Assembly (NCBI RefSeq): GCF_000789235.1
Contig: NZ_KN525716.1
Coordinates: 1,755,159-1,819,158, forward strand
Reading direction: 5' to 3'
DNA from: Wocania ichthyoenteri Th78
Lineage (GTDB): Bacteria > Bacteroidota > Bacteroidia > Flavobacteriales > Flavobacteriaceae
DNA: 64,000 nt
Of the stretch, positions 1 to 9,925 are shown piece after piece; within the stretch, counting starts at the first letter, position 1; each line of letters begins with the position of its first letter. A program made the position numbers and the translations under genes. Under the pieces are notes generated by a model. That model was given only the letters and a program-made list of their open reading frames with translations. It made no database searches and was not told where the DNA came from.

Positions 1-494
1 ACGGTATCTTTTTGTAGGACTTTATAATAATAACCTCTTCTATCTTTAAACGAATTATTCCTATCATAAGACTCATAAGCATCAAATTGTTTATCCAAAC
101 CATCATACCTCACGCCATATTTACCATAAAAACCAGTATAATACCCATTATCCTTCAAGATTTTCGGGTAAGAATCTATCATGTAAGATTCCCTAATATT
201 CCCTGTTTGAAAATTAAAACGATGTGTCCTTTCATGCAGTCCTGTCAAGATACTGGCTCTACTGGCTGTACATATAGGCGTTGTAACCATTGCGTTTTGA
301 AAATAAACGCCTTCTTTAGCCAATTTGTCCATTTCAGGAGTATAAATAAGTTTATTACCTACATAGCCTAAAGCATCAAAACGCTGATCATCTGTAAGTA
401 TAAATATAATGTTGGGGTTATCCGTTTTAACTTTTTCTTGAGCCTTTAACTGGAAAACACAAAAGAGTATAAAAGCAGGTATAATAATTCTCAT
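1..494 (-). CDS. Sulfatase, S1 family (partial, 3' end beyond window)
   Basis: An open frame starts at the ATG at 494-492 and runs off the left edge, giving about 164 N-terminal residues. It has a signal peptide ending near KAQ-E (residues 16-20). The alkaline-phosphatase-fold sulfatase start follows: metal-binding Asp pair in [10 protein letters not shown] (D35/D36) and the maturation motif C-T-A-S-R at C75, where Cys is converted to formylglycine. Secreted type; no lipobox Cys is visible. It is the most downstream visible gene of the leftward operon, 42 bp after the preceding sulfatase. Substrate cannot be assigned. The catalytic C-terminal half is not seen, so intactness is unknown. Confidence 0.9.
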   Translation of the reverse strand, partial: MRIIIPAFILFCVFQLKAQEKVKTDNPNIIFILTDDQRFDALGYVGNKLIYTPEMDKLAKEGVYFQNAMVTTPICTASRASILTGLHERTHRFNFQTGNIRESYMIDSYPKILKDNGYYTGFYGKYGVRYDGLDKQFDAYESYDRNNSFKDRRGYYYKVLQKDT

Positions 495-536
495 TTATTT
501 AAACTATTTATTTTTAACTATTATTTTGAAACAAAA

Positions 537-1976
537 CTAGTTCTCTCCGGGCATGGGAAATATTTCTGAAAAGGTATGGGCGTCCTTCAATAATCTTGTC
601 ATTTCGTTGGTTTGCTCCGGATATTTATCAGCCACATTGTTTTCTTCTACCAAGTCCTCTTCTAGATTATAAAGTTCTATAGTAGATTCAGGATTTTTTT
701 CCATATTTCTGCGGACAGCCTTCCATTTTCCTTTACGCAAAGCAACCTTATATCCACCTTTTGGAAACTCCCAATAAAGATATTCATGCTCTTTTTGTTT
801 TTTGCCAAACAATGTAGGCAAATAGGATATTCCATCTATATTGCTGGGAGTTTTAACATTTGCTATTTCGCATACAGTAGGTAGAAAATCCCAAAAAGCA
901 CTTATAAGATCACTTTCTGTATTTATCTTAATTTTTTCTGGCCAACGAGCAATAAAAGGCACTCGTATGCCGCCTTCGTATAAATCTCTTTTACCGCCTT
1001 TTAATGGGCCGTTGCTATCAAGGAATTCCGTAGGCTCCTCTCCTTGGATAGGACCATTATCACTCGTAAAGATTACCAATGTATTTTCATCAAGCCCTTG
1101 TTCCTTTAGCTTGTTAAATATCTCCCCTATTCCCTTATCCATTCGTGTAATCATTGAGGCGTAAGCCTTGGTTTCCCGAGACCAAGTTTCTTTTTCATAC
1201 GGTTCAAGGTCTGGAACTTCCATAAGAAAACCCTCTGGGGCTTCATCATTAACGTGTGGTATGGTTATTGGCAAATAAAGAAAAAATGGGCGATCTCGAT
1301 CTTTTTCCAAAAACTTCAAAGTTTCCTTGGTGAAGAGGTCATGGGAATAATCGACCTGTTCTTCGGAGTGGCTGCCCAAACCTTTATGCCAAGCGGTACT
1401 GTCTTGATAGACCACTTTGTTGTTCAGCATTTCTTTTTTATCATTTCTAAGAAGGTATTCGGGGTAATAATTATGGGCTAAAACCTGGTCTAGATACCCA
1501 TAGTAACTATCAAATCCTTGTTTTAGAGGATTTCCAGAAGTGTTTTGGTTACCGAGCCCCCATTTACCAATTAAGGCTGTTTCGTATCCTGCTCTCTTAA
1601 GTAGTTCGGCGATTGTAATGGCATCATCACTCAACGGTACTTGTCCATAGGGCTCTACTTGAAGATTGCCTCTAACATCAGCTGTTCCCATATGCCTTCC
1701 TGTCATCAAAGCACAACGAGAGGGTGCGCAAACTGTGTTTCCAGCATAATGTTGCGTAAAACGCATCCCCTCCTTTGCCATTTTATCCAAATTTGGGGTT
1801 AGGATATACTTTTGGCCAAAAGGGCCTATATCAGCATATCCCAAATCGTCTGCCAATATAAAAATGATATTTGGCTTTGTGTTTGTTATTGGTTTATTTT
1901 CAACATTCTTATTGCCAGCCTTTTTGCAAGCAAAAACTAAAACCACACAACTAAATAAAAGTATATTTTTTTTCAT
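537..1976 (-). CDS. Sulfatase, S1 family, lipoprotein
   Basis: 479 residues, the full length expected for the family. It hydrolyses a sulfate ester, probably on an algal oligosaccharide in the periplasm or at the outer membrane. N-terminal lipoprotein signal with lipidated Cys at C17 (VFAC-KK). Metal ligands lie in NIIFILADDLGYADIG (D43/D44), the formylglycine motif is C-A-P-S-R at C83, and IFTSDNGP supplies the second Asp-Asn metal pair. A Cys-type sulfatase needs maturation by a formylglycine-generating enzyme; one is encoded at 31740-32843. It is 27 bp from the upstream sulfatase and 42 bp from the downstream one, hence one operon. Exact regioselectivity is unknown. Confidence 0.95.
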   Translation of the reverse strand: MKKNILLFSCVVLVFACKKAGNKNVENKPITNTKPNIIFILADDLGYADIGPFGQKYILTPNLDKMAKEGMRFTQHYAGNTVCAPSRCALMTGRHMGTADVRGNLQVEPYGQVPLSDDAITIAELLKRAGYETALIGKWGLGNQNTSGNPLKQGFDSYYGYLDQVLAHNYYPEYLLRNDKKEMLNNKVVYQDSTAWHKGLGSHSEEQVDYSHDLFTKETLKFLEKDRDRPFFLYLPITIPHVNDEAPEGFLMEVPDLEPYEKETWSRETKAYASMITRMDKGIGEIFNKLKEQGLDENTLVIFTSDNGPIQGEEPTEFLDSNGPLKGGKRDLYEGGIRVPFIARWPEKIKINTESDLISAFWDFLPTVCEIANVKTPSNIDGISYLPTLFGKKQKEHEYLYWEFPKGGYKVALRKGKWKAVRRNMEKNPESTIELYNLEEDLVEENNVADKYPEQTNEMTRLLKDAHTFSEIFPMPGEN

Positions 1977-2003
1977 AATAAATAAACCAAATACTATTTG
2001 TCT

Positions 2004-3527
2004 CTAATTTTTGATTTCTAAAGACTCGTTATATAGGTTCATAAATTTTTTATATCCAATTTCCTCTCCTGCAACCATTCTTTCATAATCCTCTGGTCGG
2101 TCTTTTTTTATCCATTCAATAACCTTAGGCCCAATATAATTTACAGGTTCTAAAATATTTGACTTAGAAGTCATGGCTTGATCAAAATATTTTGTTTCAT
2201 TTTGTAATTTTTTAAGCACATCTTGGTAATCAGGATTAAAAGCTAGATTATTTAACTGATAAGGGTCGTTCTTTAAATTATACAATTCTTCACTGGGTTT
2301 GGTAGGCTCAAAAAATGGTTTTTGATTTCCATCTAGCTTAGATTCCTGGTATAGTTTACGCATTACGTGAACACTTGGTCTAAAAAACTCCAAATAAGCT
2401 TGGTGTGCATCATAAGGGACTTCAGGCATGTCATTTCTTATATATGACCACTCTTTGGATACCACTGCTCTGGATTTTTCTTCCACTTCATCCCATAAGT
2501 CTCTGGCACCATAGATGTATTCTCTATGGAAATCTTTTGAAAACATTGGCTTTCCTGTCATGTAATCGGGTGGATTTATACCAGCAAAATCTAATATAGT
2601 TGCGGTTATATCGGTTGCACTAACCAAATCATTTCTAATTTCCCTTCCTTTAAATTTAGCTGGGTAATATACAATTAATGGAATTCGCAAACCAGGATCA
2701 TACAAATATCCTTTACCTCTAATATTACAACGCCCATTATCTCCAATAAAAATTACTATTGTGTTGTCAATCAATCCTTTTTCCTCCAATTCTTTAAAAA
2801 TCATTCCTACTTCATTGTCCATATATTCAATTTGATCAAGGTATTTAGCCCAGTCCAACTTAACTTTTGGATGATCTGCCATGTAAGGTGGCATTATTAC
2901 TTCTTCAGGGTTTATTGGGTGTTTTGACTGTTCTCTGATCTCGTCCCACCAATCCCCACGATGGGTAACTTTTAACTGAATTTGAGCAAAAAATGGTTCG
3001 TCTACTTTTTCAAAAGTATCGTACTTATCAAATAGACCAAATTGTTCTTTGCCGTCCCAGAGCCCTATGGGTTCATGCTTAAAGTTTACATCTATTTTCC
3101 GCCCTTTCATCAGTACAGAATGATGCCCTAAAATTGTTGTGTATCCTGCATCACGCAATAATTTAGTAAATGGCTTATAATCTGGTGATAAAACAACATT
3201 TCTATTACTACGATGGTGCTGTGTATTTGTTTTAACTTGGTGGGTTCCTATCATCATAGCTGAGCGGCTAGGGGAGCAAATAGGACTCGTTACGAAAGCA
3301 TTATCAAATCGAATGCCTTCCTCCGCCATTTTATTTAAAAATGGGGTTTTTACATTTGGCATTCCATAGCATTCTAGGTCCGTACTTATATCTTCGGCCA
3401 TTAACCAAATAATATTTGGTTGTTTTGGTGTATCCAAATTTACCTCAGCAATTCCTCTATCTTTTGTTGGTTTACAAGCAATTAAAATTATGCAAGTAGT
3501 TAAGATTGGTAGGATTCTATTAAACAT
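2004..3527 (-). CDS. Sulfatase, S1 family (heparan-N-sulfatase-like branch), lipoprotein
   Basis: 507 residues with a lipobox Cys at C18 (LIAC-KP). The first metal site reads AED (E45/D46) rather than the usual ADD, the formylglycine motif is C-S-P-S-R at C84, and IFIGDNG carries the second metal Asp-Asn. The AED motif and the overall N-terminal pattern remind me of the SGSH-like branch of S1 sulfatases, but subfamily assignment by eye is weak. It lies between two other sulfatases with 11 and 27 bp gaps, so it is cotranscribed. Likely removes sulfate from a different position than its neighbours, which is the usual reason for several sulfatases in one locus (inference). Confidence 0.93.
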   Translation of the reverse strand: MFNRILPILTTCIILIACKPTKDRGIAEVNLDTPKQPNIIWLMAEDISTDLECYGMPNVKTPFLNKMAEEGIRFDNAFVTSPICSPSRSAMMIGTHQVKTNTQHHRSNRNVVLSPDYKPFTKLLRDAGYTTILGHHSVLMKGRKIDVNFKHEPIGLWDGKEQFGLFDKYDTFEKVDEPFFAQIQLKVTHRGDWWDEIREQSKHPINPEEVIMPPYMADHPKVKLDWAKYLDQIEYMDNEVGMIFKELEEKGLIDNTIVIFIGDNGRCNIRGKGYLYDPGLRIPLIVYYPAKFKGREIRNDLVSATDITATILDFAGINPPDYMTGKPMFSKDFHREYIYGARDLWDEVEEKSRAVVSKEWSYIRNDMPEVPYDAHQAYLEFFRPSVHVMRKLYQESKLDGNQKPFFEPTKPSEELYNLKNDPYQLNNLAFNPDYQDVLKKLQNETKYFDQAMTSKSNILEPVNYIGPKVIEWIKKDRPEDYERMVAGEEIGYKKFMNLYNESLEIKN

Positions 3528-3538
3528 ATCAAATATTA

Positions 3539-4999
3539 TTAATTTTCAAAAACACCTCCAGAAAACTGATAATGTTCATTTTTAACACTTTCTCTTTTCA
3601 ATAGCATGTTTGCCTTTTCAACTATTTTTTTATTTGAACCTGAAATATCATTTTCTTCATTTATATCATTTGATAAATCATATAATTCCGTGTGAAAATT
3701 ATTTCCATATCTCACCGCTTTCCAATCACCAAATCTAATGGCCTGCCTAAACCCTTGTACCGCTTGCCCTTCTTGGATTTCCCAATATAGAAAATCATGT
3801 TCTACCTGCTCTCTACCAAATAATTCTGGCAAAAATGAAATTCCATCAGTTTTGTTAGGTATTTCGGAATTGGTTAACTCAGCTAACGTCGGCATAACAT
3901 CATAAAAAGTTGCTTGATGATTGGATATTGTGCTTTCTTTAATTTTACCTTTCCAATAAGCAATCATTGGCACCCTAACTCCTCCTTCATAAACATCACG
4001 CTTAAAACCTTTTAGTTTGCCTGAGCTGTTAAAGAATTTATAACTATGATGGTTTTCACTAGTCGGGCCATTATCGCTGGTGAATATAATTAAGGTGTTT
4101 TCTAACTCTCCACTAGTATTTAACTTATCAAAAAGTCTTTTTATTTGAGTATCCAGCATGGTTATTCTAGCTGCATGGCGTCTTTCAATTTCTGGCCATT
4201 CCTCTATCTTTTCTATATACAAATCCGTTTTACTCAAGAAAAATTCATGTGCATGAGGCGTTCTATAAGACATATACAGGAAAAACGGTTTGTCATTATC
4301 TTTTTCATCCAGATAATCCAAGGCAAAATCCGTTCTAAACTCGTCTAAACATTTATAATTGTTATAGTTATAAAACACGGAATCTTGATTATTGTTTACC
4401 CAATGTACTCTTTCGTCTATTTCATTTCCATTTACATCTTGTCCCCACTGTTCCTGTACTGCATAATCAAACCCTCTACCTTTTGCCCAAGTCGATTCAT
4501 CTTCCGGAACCCCTAAATGCCACTTACCTATCATAGCTGTTTGATATCCGTTTGACTGAAGCATTTCTCCCAATGTTTTTTCTGTTTTTTTCAGTGGAAC
4601 TCTATCCCATTTACCATTAATATGTCCTTGATTGCCTCTAATACTTAAGTGACCTGTATGCAACCCGGTCATTAGGGACGCTCGTGAAGGCGAACATACC
4701 GAAGTACCCGCATAAAAATCGGTAAATTTCATCCCTATTGATGCAAGACTATCTAAAAAGGGAGTTTTTATGGTTTTTTGTCCATAAGATCCTAATTCTC
4801 CATACCCCATGTCATCGGTTAGTAAAAATACAATATTAGGCCTATCTCCATTATATCTTTCTTTCGTATTACTTACCTGTTCCTGTTTGGTCAACTCATT
4901 GCATCCAACTAAATTTAATACAAATATTAAAAACCCAAACAACAGAGATATTTTATTTACTGTACTAGTTATTAGATAATTATATTTTTTTTCTTTCAT
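3539..4999 (-). CDS. Sulfatase, S1 family, lipoprotein
   Basis: 486 residues. A long N-terminus precedes the lipobox Cys at C33 (NLVGC). Metal-binding pair in NIVFLLTDDMGYGELG (D62/D63), formylglycine motif C-S-P-S-R at C102, second metal site IFTSDNGP. In architecture it resembles the sulfatases at 537-1976 and 32959-34521 more than the AED-type neighbour. It starts 29 bp downstream of the GH3 gene and ends 11 bp before the next sulfatase, so it is in the same operon. Sulfate ester hydrolysis is secure from family; the sugar substrate is not. Confidence 0.94.
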   Translation of the reverse strand: MKEKKYNYLITSTVNKISLLFGFLIFVLNLVGCNELTKQEQVSNTKERYNGDRPNIVFLLTDDMGYGELGSYGQKTIKTPFLDSLASIGMKFTDFYAGTSVCSPSRASLMTGLHTGHLSIRGNQGHINGKWDRVPLKKTEKTLGEMLQSNGYQTAMIGKWHLGVPEDESTWAKGRGFDYAVQEQWGQDVNGNEIDERVHWVNNNQDSVFYNYNNYKCLDEFRTDFALDYLDEKDNDKPFFLYMSYRTPHAHEFFLSKTDLYIEKIEEWPEIERRHAARITMLDTQIKRLFDKLNTSGELENTLIIFTSDNGPTSENHHSYKFFNSSGKLKGFKRDVYEGGVRVPMIAYWKGKIKESTISNHQATFYDVMPTLAELTNSEIPNKTDGISFLPELFGREQVEHDFLYWEIQEGQAVQGFRQAIRFGDWKAVRYGNNFHTELYDLSNDINEENDISGSNKKIVEKANMLLKRESVKNEHYQFSGGVFEN

Positions 5000-5028
5000 A
5001 TTTAATATATTCTTTTGGTATTTAAAAT

Positions 5029-7302
5029 CTAATATCTTGAAACCGCATTGAGCTTATCAATAAAAAAAGTAAATTCCCCGTTTTCAACTTCCCAAACCAT
5101 ATCTTTATTCAGTAATGCCAAAGACTCATAGGGTATTTCAAAAAAAACTTGTTTAGATTCATTAGCATTAAGGTACGTTCTTTGAAACGCCAAAAGCGAT
5201 TTTACAGGTGTTGTTACTGAAGAAAAATTATCTCTAAAAAAAAGTAAAACGGTTTCATCAATTGGCAAATAACCATTATTTTTTACTTCAACATTTATCT
5301 TGATCAACTTATTTTTTTCTATATTTTCTGGAACAGATAAATTACTAAAAACAACATTAGAATAGTTTAGCCCATAACCAAACCCGTATAAAGCTCCTGT
5401 TTCCTCGTCATTATATGTTCTGTAATATGAGGAAGGGCGATGGTTATAAAAAACAGGTAATTGTCCAGAACTTCGAGGAAATGAAATAGGCAACTTTCCA
5501 GAAGGATTATATTTCCCTAAAAGAATATCCGAAACTGCTGTACCACTAAATGCACCTGTCTCCCATGCCACTAAAACACCGGGAATATTCTCTTTTATCC
5601 ATGGTATAGCGGTTGGTTTTCCTATGACCAAAATAACAATAACAGGCTTTCCAGAAGCATGGGCTGCCTTAACCAAGTCAAGCTGGCGGCCAAATAATGA
5701 CACGTCTGCTCGATCAGAATTTTCTCCATTTGTCCTACTGTTCCAATAAGTCCTAAAAGAATTATCGCCTACTACTACTATTGATACATCAGCTTCAGAT
5801 GCTTTATACTTTACTTTATCGATATCTTCGTCCGAGATACTTCTATGATCTTCACATTCATAATAGGTTACGTTTGAATTTTTAAAACCATTACGAACAC
5901 CTTCAAGAATAGTTACAACATTATCATCCGGCTGTTTTCCAGCCCAGTCGCCCAATAAGGTTTGATTATTTGCATTTGGTCCAGTAATAAAAATATTCTT
6001 ATACTTTTTTGTATCAAGAGGTAAAATATTTCCTTTATTTTCTAAAAGAACCATCGATTCTAAAGCTGCCTTATAGGCAAGATCTCTGGATTCTTCATCA
6101 AATAATTTTTTTTCGTTTTCTTCATCAACTAATACCTTTTCAAATAAACCTAATTCAAATTTTGATGTCAAAATAGCTTTAACAGCTTGATCTACTCGAC
6201 TTAAGTCTATAATTCCTTTTTCAACATTCTTTACCACATATTCATGAAATCCAGGACCATGCATATTCATATCTAATCCTGCATTTACCGAAAGTGAAGC
6301 AGCCTGTTCAAGATTTTCAGCTACTTTATGTAGAGTTTGAAGTCTAAATACATCTTTCCAGTCACTTACAACAAAACCATCAAAATCCCATTCATTTCTC
6401 AAAATATCTGTCAATAGATAGTCATTTGCATGACATGGTACGCCATTAAGGTCATGATGGGCCGCCATAACAGTTTTGGCGCCTGCTTTTATGGATTTTT
6501 CATAAGGTGGTAACCAAATTTCCTTCATGGCCCTTTGGGATGCATCCATTGGTGTAAAGTTTAAACCTCGGGATGGTTGACTACCTGCTATAAAATGTTT
6601 TAAACAGGAAAGTACGCCTTCATTTTTTAGATTTTCTTGATAACCTTCTACCATTGCCTTACCCATTTCTCCTACCAGAAGAGGGTCTTCGCCAAATGTT
6701 TCTCCTGTTCTGCCCCAACGGGCATCTTTGGCAACATCCACATTAGGCGAAAATGTCCAATGATATCCCGTCAATCTCATTTCCTTGGCAGTAGCCCGAG
6801 CTATATTTTTGACTAATTCTTTATTAAAAGAACTAGCTAATGCTAATGGCGTAGGATAAACTGTTGCACCAGAATAGAGAGCATGCCCATGTATTGCATC
6901 TTCACCAATTAGCAAAGGTATTTTTAGCCGTGATTCAGCAGCAAGTTTTTGAAGATAATTTGCCTCATCAAGGCCTTTAACTAAAAGAAATGAGCCTATC
7001 TCTCCTTTTTTTATTTTTTCCTTAATATCGGCAATTTTCAGACCGGGATAAAATTCATTATCACTATTAACATTCTCAATATCGTCAAGTTGTGCAACAC
7101 CACTAACACCTTGAATATGTTTAAATGCTACATATTGGGTCATTTGTCCAACTTTTTCTTCCAACGTCATTCTGCTAATTAAATCATCTACACGTTGATT
7201 TATGGTTAAATCAGGGTTTAGATATGGTTGTGAGCATACAGTTTTTATTGTAATTACAATTAATAAAAATGCTATCCTTATAGAGTTCTTATTATAATTC
7301 AT
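5029..7302 (-). CDS. Glycoside hydrolase family 3 (beta-glucosidase/xylosidase type)
   Basis: The frame opens at 7335, but the start at 7302 is preferred: it places a signal peptide directly at the N-terminus (MNYNKNSIRIAFLLI...VCSQ), giving 757 residues. Order: N-terminal TIM barrel with the retaining nucleophile Asp in FVVSDW (D314), alpha/beta sandwich domain with the ITGPNANN region, and a C-terminal fibronectin III-like domain ending near the stop. This is the full GH3 three-domain layout. It removes terminal beta-linked sugars (glucose, xylose or similar) from oligosaccharides in the periplasm. Second gene of the leftward operon, directly after the GH127-like gene, followed by sulfatases, so the target is probably a sulfated oligosaccharide. 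Sugar specificity cannot be read. Confidence 0.93.
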   Translation of the reverse strand: MNYNKNSIRIAFLLIVITIKTVCSQPYLNPDLTINQRVDDLISRMTLEEKVGQMTQYVAFKHIQGVSGVAQLDDIENVNSDNEFYPGLKIADIKEKIKKGEIGSFLLVKGLDEANYLQKLAAESRLKIPLLIGEDAIHGHALYSGATVYPTPLALASSFNKELVKNIARATAKEMRLTGYHWTFSPNVDVAKDARWGRTGETFGEDPLLVGEMGKAMVEGYQENLKNEGVLSCLKHFIAGSQPSRGLNFTPMDASQRAMKEIWLPPYEKSIKAGAKTVMAAHHDLNGVPCHANDYLLTDILRNEWDFDGFVVSDWKDVFRLQTLHKVAENLEQAASLSVNAGLDMNMHGPGFHEYVVKNVEKGIIDLSRVDQAVKAILTSKFELGLFEKVLVDEENEKKLFDEESRDLAYKAALESMVLLENKGNILPLDTKKYKNIFITGPNANNQTLLGDWAGKQPDDNVVTILEGVRNGFKNSNVTYYECEDHRSISDEDIDKVKYKASEADVSIVVVGDNSFRTYWNSRTNGENSDRADVSLFGRQLDLVKAAHASGKPVIVILVIGKPTAIPWIKENIPGVLVAWETGAFSGTAVSDILLGKYNPSGKLPISFPRSSGQLPVFYNHRPSSYYRTYNDEETGALYGFGYGLNYSNVVFSNLSVPENIEKNKLIKINVEVKNNGYLPIDETVLLFFRDNFSSVTTPVKSLLAFQRTYLNANESKQVFFEIPYESLALLNKDMVWEVENGEFTFFIDKLNAVSRY

Positions 7303-7337
7303 TATTAAATCCAATACTAATTTTAAAATAACCAAAT

Positions 7338-9293
7338 TTATTTATTGGTTTGTAGCCATACCCTTTGATCGGTGGTCACTCTATTTTTAATCATTTCTTG
7401 CCAAGCTGTGGGATCGGTTGGTTTTTCATATTCCCTACCTGTTGAAGCGTAGTCACAAACCTTGAATGACTTTCCATCTTCAGTTTTTCCAGAAAATTCT
7501 AGCCAAACTTTATCGCTTTTTTTGTCATTAGGTAACAATGATAACTGAACGTCATTAGTAAAAAAAAGTGGTGTATCCAATGATTCTTTTCCTTCTAAAA
7601 TACTACTGCGAGCTAACACTACCGGACCCCACATTAGGGCTTTGTATTTTTCGTTTTTAGATATTCCAATGATTCTAGAAGAAACATCAATTATAATTTT
7701 AATATCGTCTCCATTTCTCCAGGTTTTACTTACACTAACATTGTTTTCATCATCTATAACAAAATCTTTTTCTTGACCATTTATTATAACATGAAATTCT
7801 TTAGACCATTCAGGACGACGAAAAGACAGTTTACCTTCAAATTCCTTTTTTGTTTCCAGTTTAATGGAAACATCTCCATTTTTTGGGTACTCAGTAAATA
7901 TTTCCAAGGTTATAGGTTTTCCATTTGCTAAATCAACTTCATAAGAACCTGGAATATATAGATTTACAAGAACTTCATTATTTGTTTTTGAAGGCATTAC
8001 AGCAACTTGTCCTAATTGTAGCATTCCTCGGGGCACGTTTGCAACGCAACATTGGTGATAATTGGTAAAAGCATGAAGCGGAGATACTAAATGTGGCTCA
8101 TTTAAACCTAATCGCCTAACACCCCAATCTCCTTGAAGATTAAAGGAACCAATAAGTACATTGTAAGTTAAACGCTCTATTTCGTCAGCATAAGATTGGT
8201 CTCCTGTAAGTGCCAATAACTTTGCTGACAACCGTTCCCAATAAACAACATCACAAGGTTCATTGAGTCCTGCAGGCTCGTTGGATGCACCAACAAGTTT
8301 GTCATGATAACCTATACCACCTGTAATAACTCTCTCGTTCTCTTGTATTGCTTTATAAATATTCTTGGAAGCTTTTAGATATTCAGGTTTATTTACAACT
8401 TGATACAAATCTACTAAACCTTCAACGCATGAAATAAATTCGTAGGCTTTGGTCCATTTGCCTTTTTCTGGGAACCATTCATGAACAGGCACTCCGGTAA
8501 GTCCTTTTTCGACTATAGCTGGGGGATTCCCAGGCTCTGATTCCCAATTAGCAACAATATATTCAGCAAAATCAAGATATTTAACTTCACCTGTTTCTAC
8601 ATATAATTTTACTAATGGCGTAAGTATCGAAGAACTAGGAAGTCCATAAAAATTACCTGTATCAACAATTTGAACTTTGTCTGGCCCAACTTCAGTCATC
8701 AATTGGTCCATCATTCCTTGTGCGGCTTTCAATATATTTGGATCTTTTAAAAGCTCATAAGCTTCTACTAGACCCCAAAGCGTATATTTTCTATTCCATA
8801 CGTTCCATACATCTCCTTCAACATAAGCCGAGTTTTTATAACTTCCTATATATCCGTTTTCATCTTGAGTTGCAATAAGACGTTCTGTTTCTCTTTTTAT
8901 TGTTTGCTTAATATTTTCGTCACCCGAATAACGATAAGCAGCTATTGCAGACAAAATCCATTTCCCCCAGAATTCACCTTGCCAAAGACCTCGGCCTTCG
9001 TGGAATTGGTCATCCATTCTAATTTCAAAGGCCTTAGTCGCTTCTGCGGCAATTTCGGTTGCGGCAAAATTAGACGCTATTCTTTTATCAATGACTTTTG
9101 ACAACTCATCTCCAACCTTTCCTTTCATACTTACATTTTCAAGATTAGCATAGGAAAATTTATCTTGAACTTTTAAGATATTTGTTTCACTTTTTGAAAA
9201 GGTTGTTTTAGAGTCTTTATTATTTTCCTTACATCCAGTCAGAATAAACAGTGAAAACATTAATAAAATAAGGTTTCGTTTTAAAACATACAT
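7338..9293 (-). CDS. DUF1680 / GH127-like (alpha/alpha)6-barrel lipoprotein
   Basis: 651 residues; lipoprotein signal with Cys in FILTGC near residue 21. The body is the DUF1680 fold known from beta-L-arabinofuranosidases of GH127. In the characterised enzyme HypBA1, zinc is held by Glu338, Cys340, Cys417 and Cys418 with Cys417 as nucleophile. Here E345-P-C347 and C415-C416 (in HQCCVAN) occupy the equivalent pattern. The acid/base Glu322 counterpart is not obvious: the segment before NEPC reads GGIGYHDKLVGASNEP. First gene of the leftward operon; the next gene begins 2 bp later. Divergent DUF1680 members may have other chemistries, so arabinofuranosidase activity should not be assumed. Confidence 0.85.
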   Translation of the reverse strand: MYVLKRNLILLMFSLFILTGCKENNKDSKTTFSKSETNILKVQDKFSYANLENVSMKGKVGDELSKVIDKRIASNFAATEIAAEATKAFEIRMDDQFHEGRGLWQGEFWGKWILSAIAAYRYSGDENIKQTIKRETERLIATQDENGYIGSYKNSAYVEGDVWNVWNRKYTLWGLVEAYELLKDPNILKAAQGMMDQLMTEVGPDKVQIVDTGNFYGLPSSSILTPLVKLYVETGEVKYLDFAEYIVANWESEPGNPPAIVEKGLTGVPVHEWFPEKGKWTKAYEFISCVEGLVDLYQVVNKPEYLKASKNIYKAIQENERVITGGIGYHDKLVGASNEPAGLNEPCDVVYWERLSAKLLALTGDQSYADEIERLTYNVLIGSFNLQGDWGVRRLGLNEPHLVSPLHAFTNYHQCCVANVPRGMLQLGQVAVMPSKTNNEVLVNLYIPGSYEVDLANGKPITLEIFTEYPKNGDVSIKLETKKEFEGKLSFRRPEWSKEFHVIINGQEKDFVIDDENNVSVSKTWRNGDDIKIIIDVSSRIIGISKNEKYKALMWGPVVLARSSILEGKESLDTPLFFTNDVQLSLLPNDKKSDKVWLEFSGKTEDGKSFKVCDYASTGREYEKPTDPTAWQEMIKNRVTTDQRVWLQTNK

Positions 9294-9518
9294 AGTTAAT
9301 TGGTTTTTATAAAATTAGCAAAAGCTTTGTGCAATTATTTTTATCGTGTCTAATTTCTTTTTCTTTTCAAAATTATACTTAAAATGAGTGTTAATTTAAT
9401 ATTCTTAAAAAATAGTTGTTAACTAAAGCTTTGAGACCCATAAACCTCTAATTATTAAAAAAACAAATATTTTTATTAAAACTTAGAGAACAAGAATAAT
9501 AAACATATAGAGAAAAAG

Positions 9519-9537
9519 TATCCTGTGCTGTGCTGTA
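9519..9537 (+). promoter_or_regulatory. Operator-like motif, copy 1 (GH127/GH3/sulfatase operon)
   Basis: TATCCTGTGCTGTGCTGTA contains three CTGT steps spaced five bases apart. Its near-exact reverse complement lies at 9760-9778 (18 of 19 bases) and its left half recurs at 18727-18745. It lies 226 bp upstream of the GH127-like start. Repetition before three functionally linked transcription units suggests a regulator site; the factor is inferred, not shown. Confidence 0.55.
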
Positions 9538-9759
9538 CAACATCAATGATTAAATTGGTTTCGTTTATGTTTAAAGAGAAGATCGATTTAATTTAAGGTT
9601 TAAGATATCCCAACCCAATAATTGTAAAATTTTAAATTATTTAATATGTTACTTAAAATGACATTTAATTAGGTTTAATGGTTCTAGATTAATTTTTGTA
9701 GCTACAGATTTCATGATTTTATATCCTTCCAAGTATAGTAACCCGTTTTATTGGAAGTT

Positions 9760-9778
9760 TACAGCACAGTACAGGATA
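9760..9778 (-). promoter_or_regulatory. Operator-like motif, copy 2 (T9SS protein gene)
   Basis: Read on the minus strand this is TATCCTGTACTGTGCTGTA, one base different from copy 1 and in the opposite orientation. It lies about 150 bp upstream of the T9SS carbohydrate-binding gene at 9926. The two copies face away from each other across about 220 bp, as expected if each serves one of the divergent genes or if a dimer bridges them by looping. Confidence 0.55.
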
Positions 9779-9925
9779 CATTACTTTTCTCAATTTCCTA
9801 TTATTGTTTAACAATTAACTTTATTACTAGTGATACAGCATAAGTTTAATCTATAATTGAAAGAATTCTTATAGATTTCAATAACATTGATGTATAGTAT
9901 GGTTATTTAAACTAACTAAAAAATT

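Larger units (their letters stand above)
9294..9925. other. Divergent intergenic region with paired operator-like sites
   Basis: About 630 bp separate the leftward GH127/GH3/sulfatase operon from the rightward T9SS protein gene. It is strongly AT-rich with no supportable ORF. It contains the two opposed 19-bp TATCCTGT-type motifs annotated separately and a 10-bp palindrome TGTAGCTACA at 9697-9706. No clean TAnnTTTG promoter was found in front of either gene. Confidence 0.7.

Noticed and set aside
7303..7335. Longer N-terminus for the GH3 enzyme
   Set aside because: The additional 11 residues would put a hydrophobic stretch before a complete signal peptide; the start at 7302 is cleaner and leaves normal spacing to the upstream gene.
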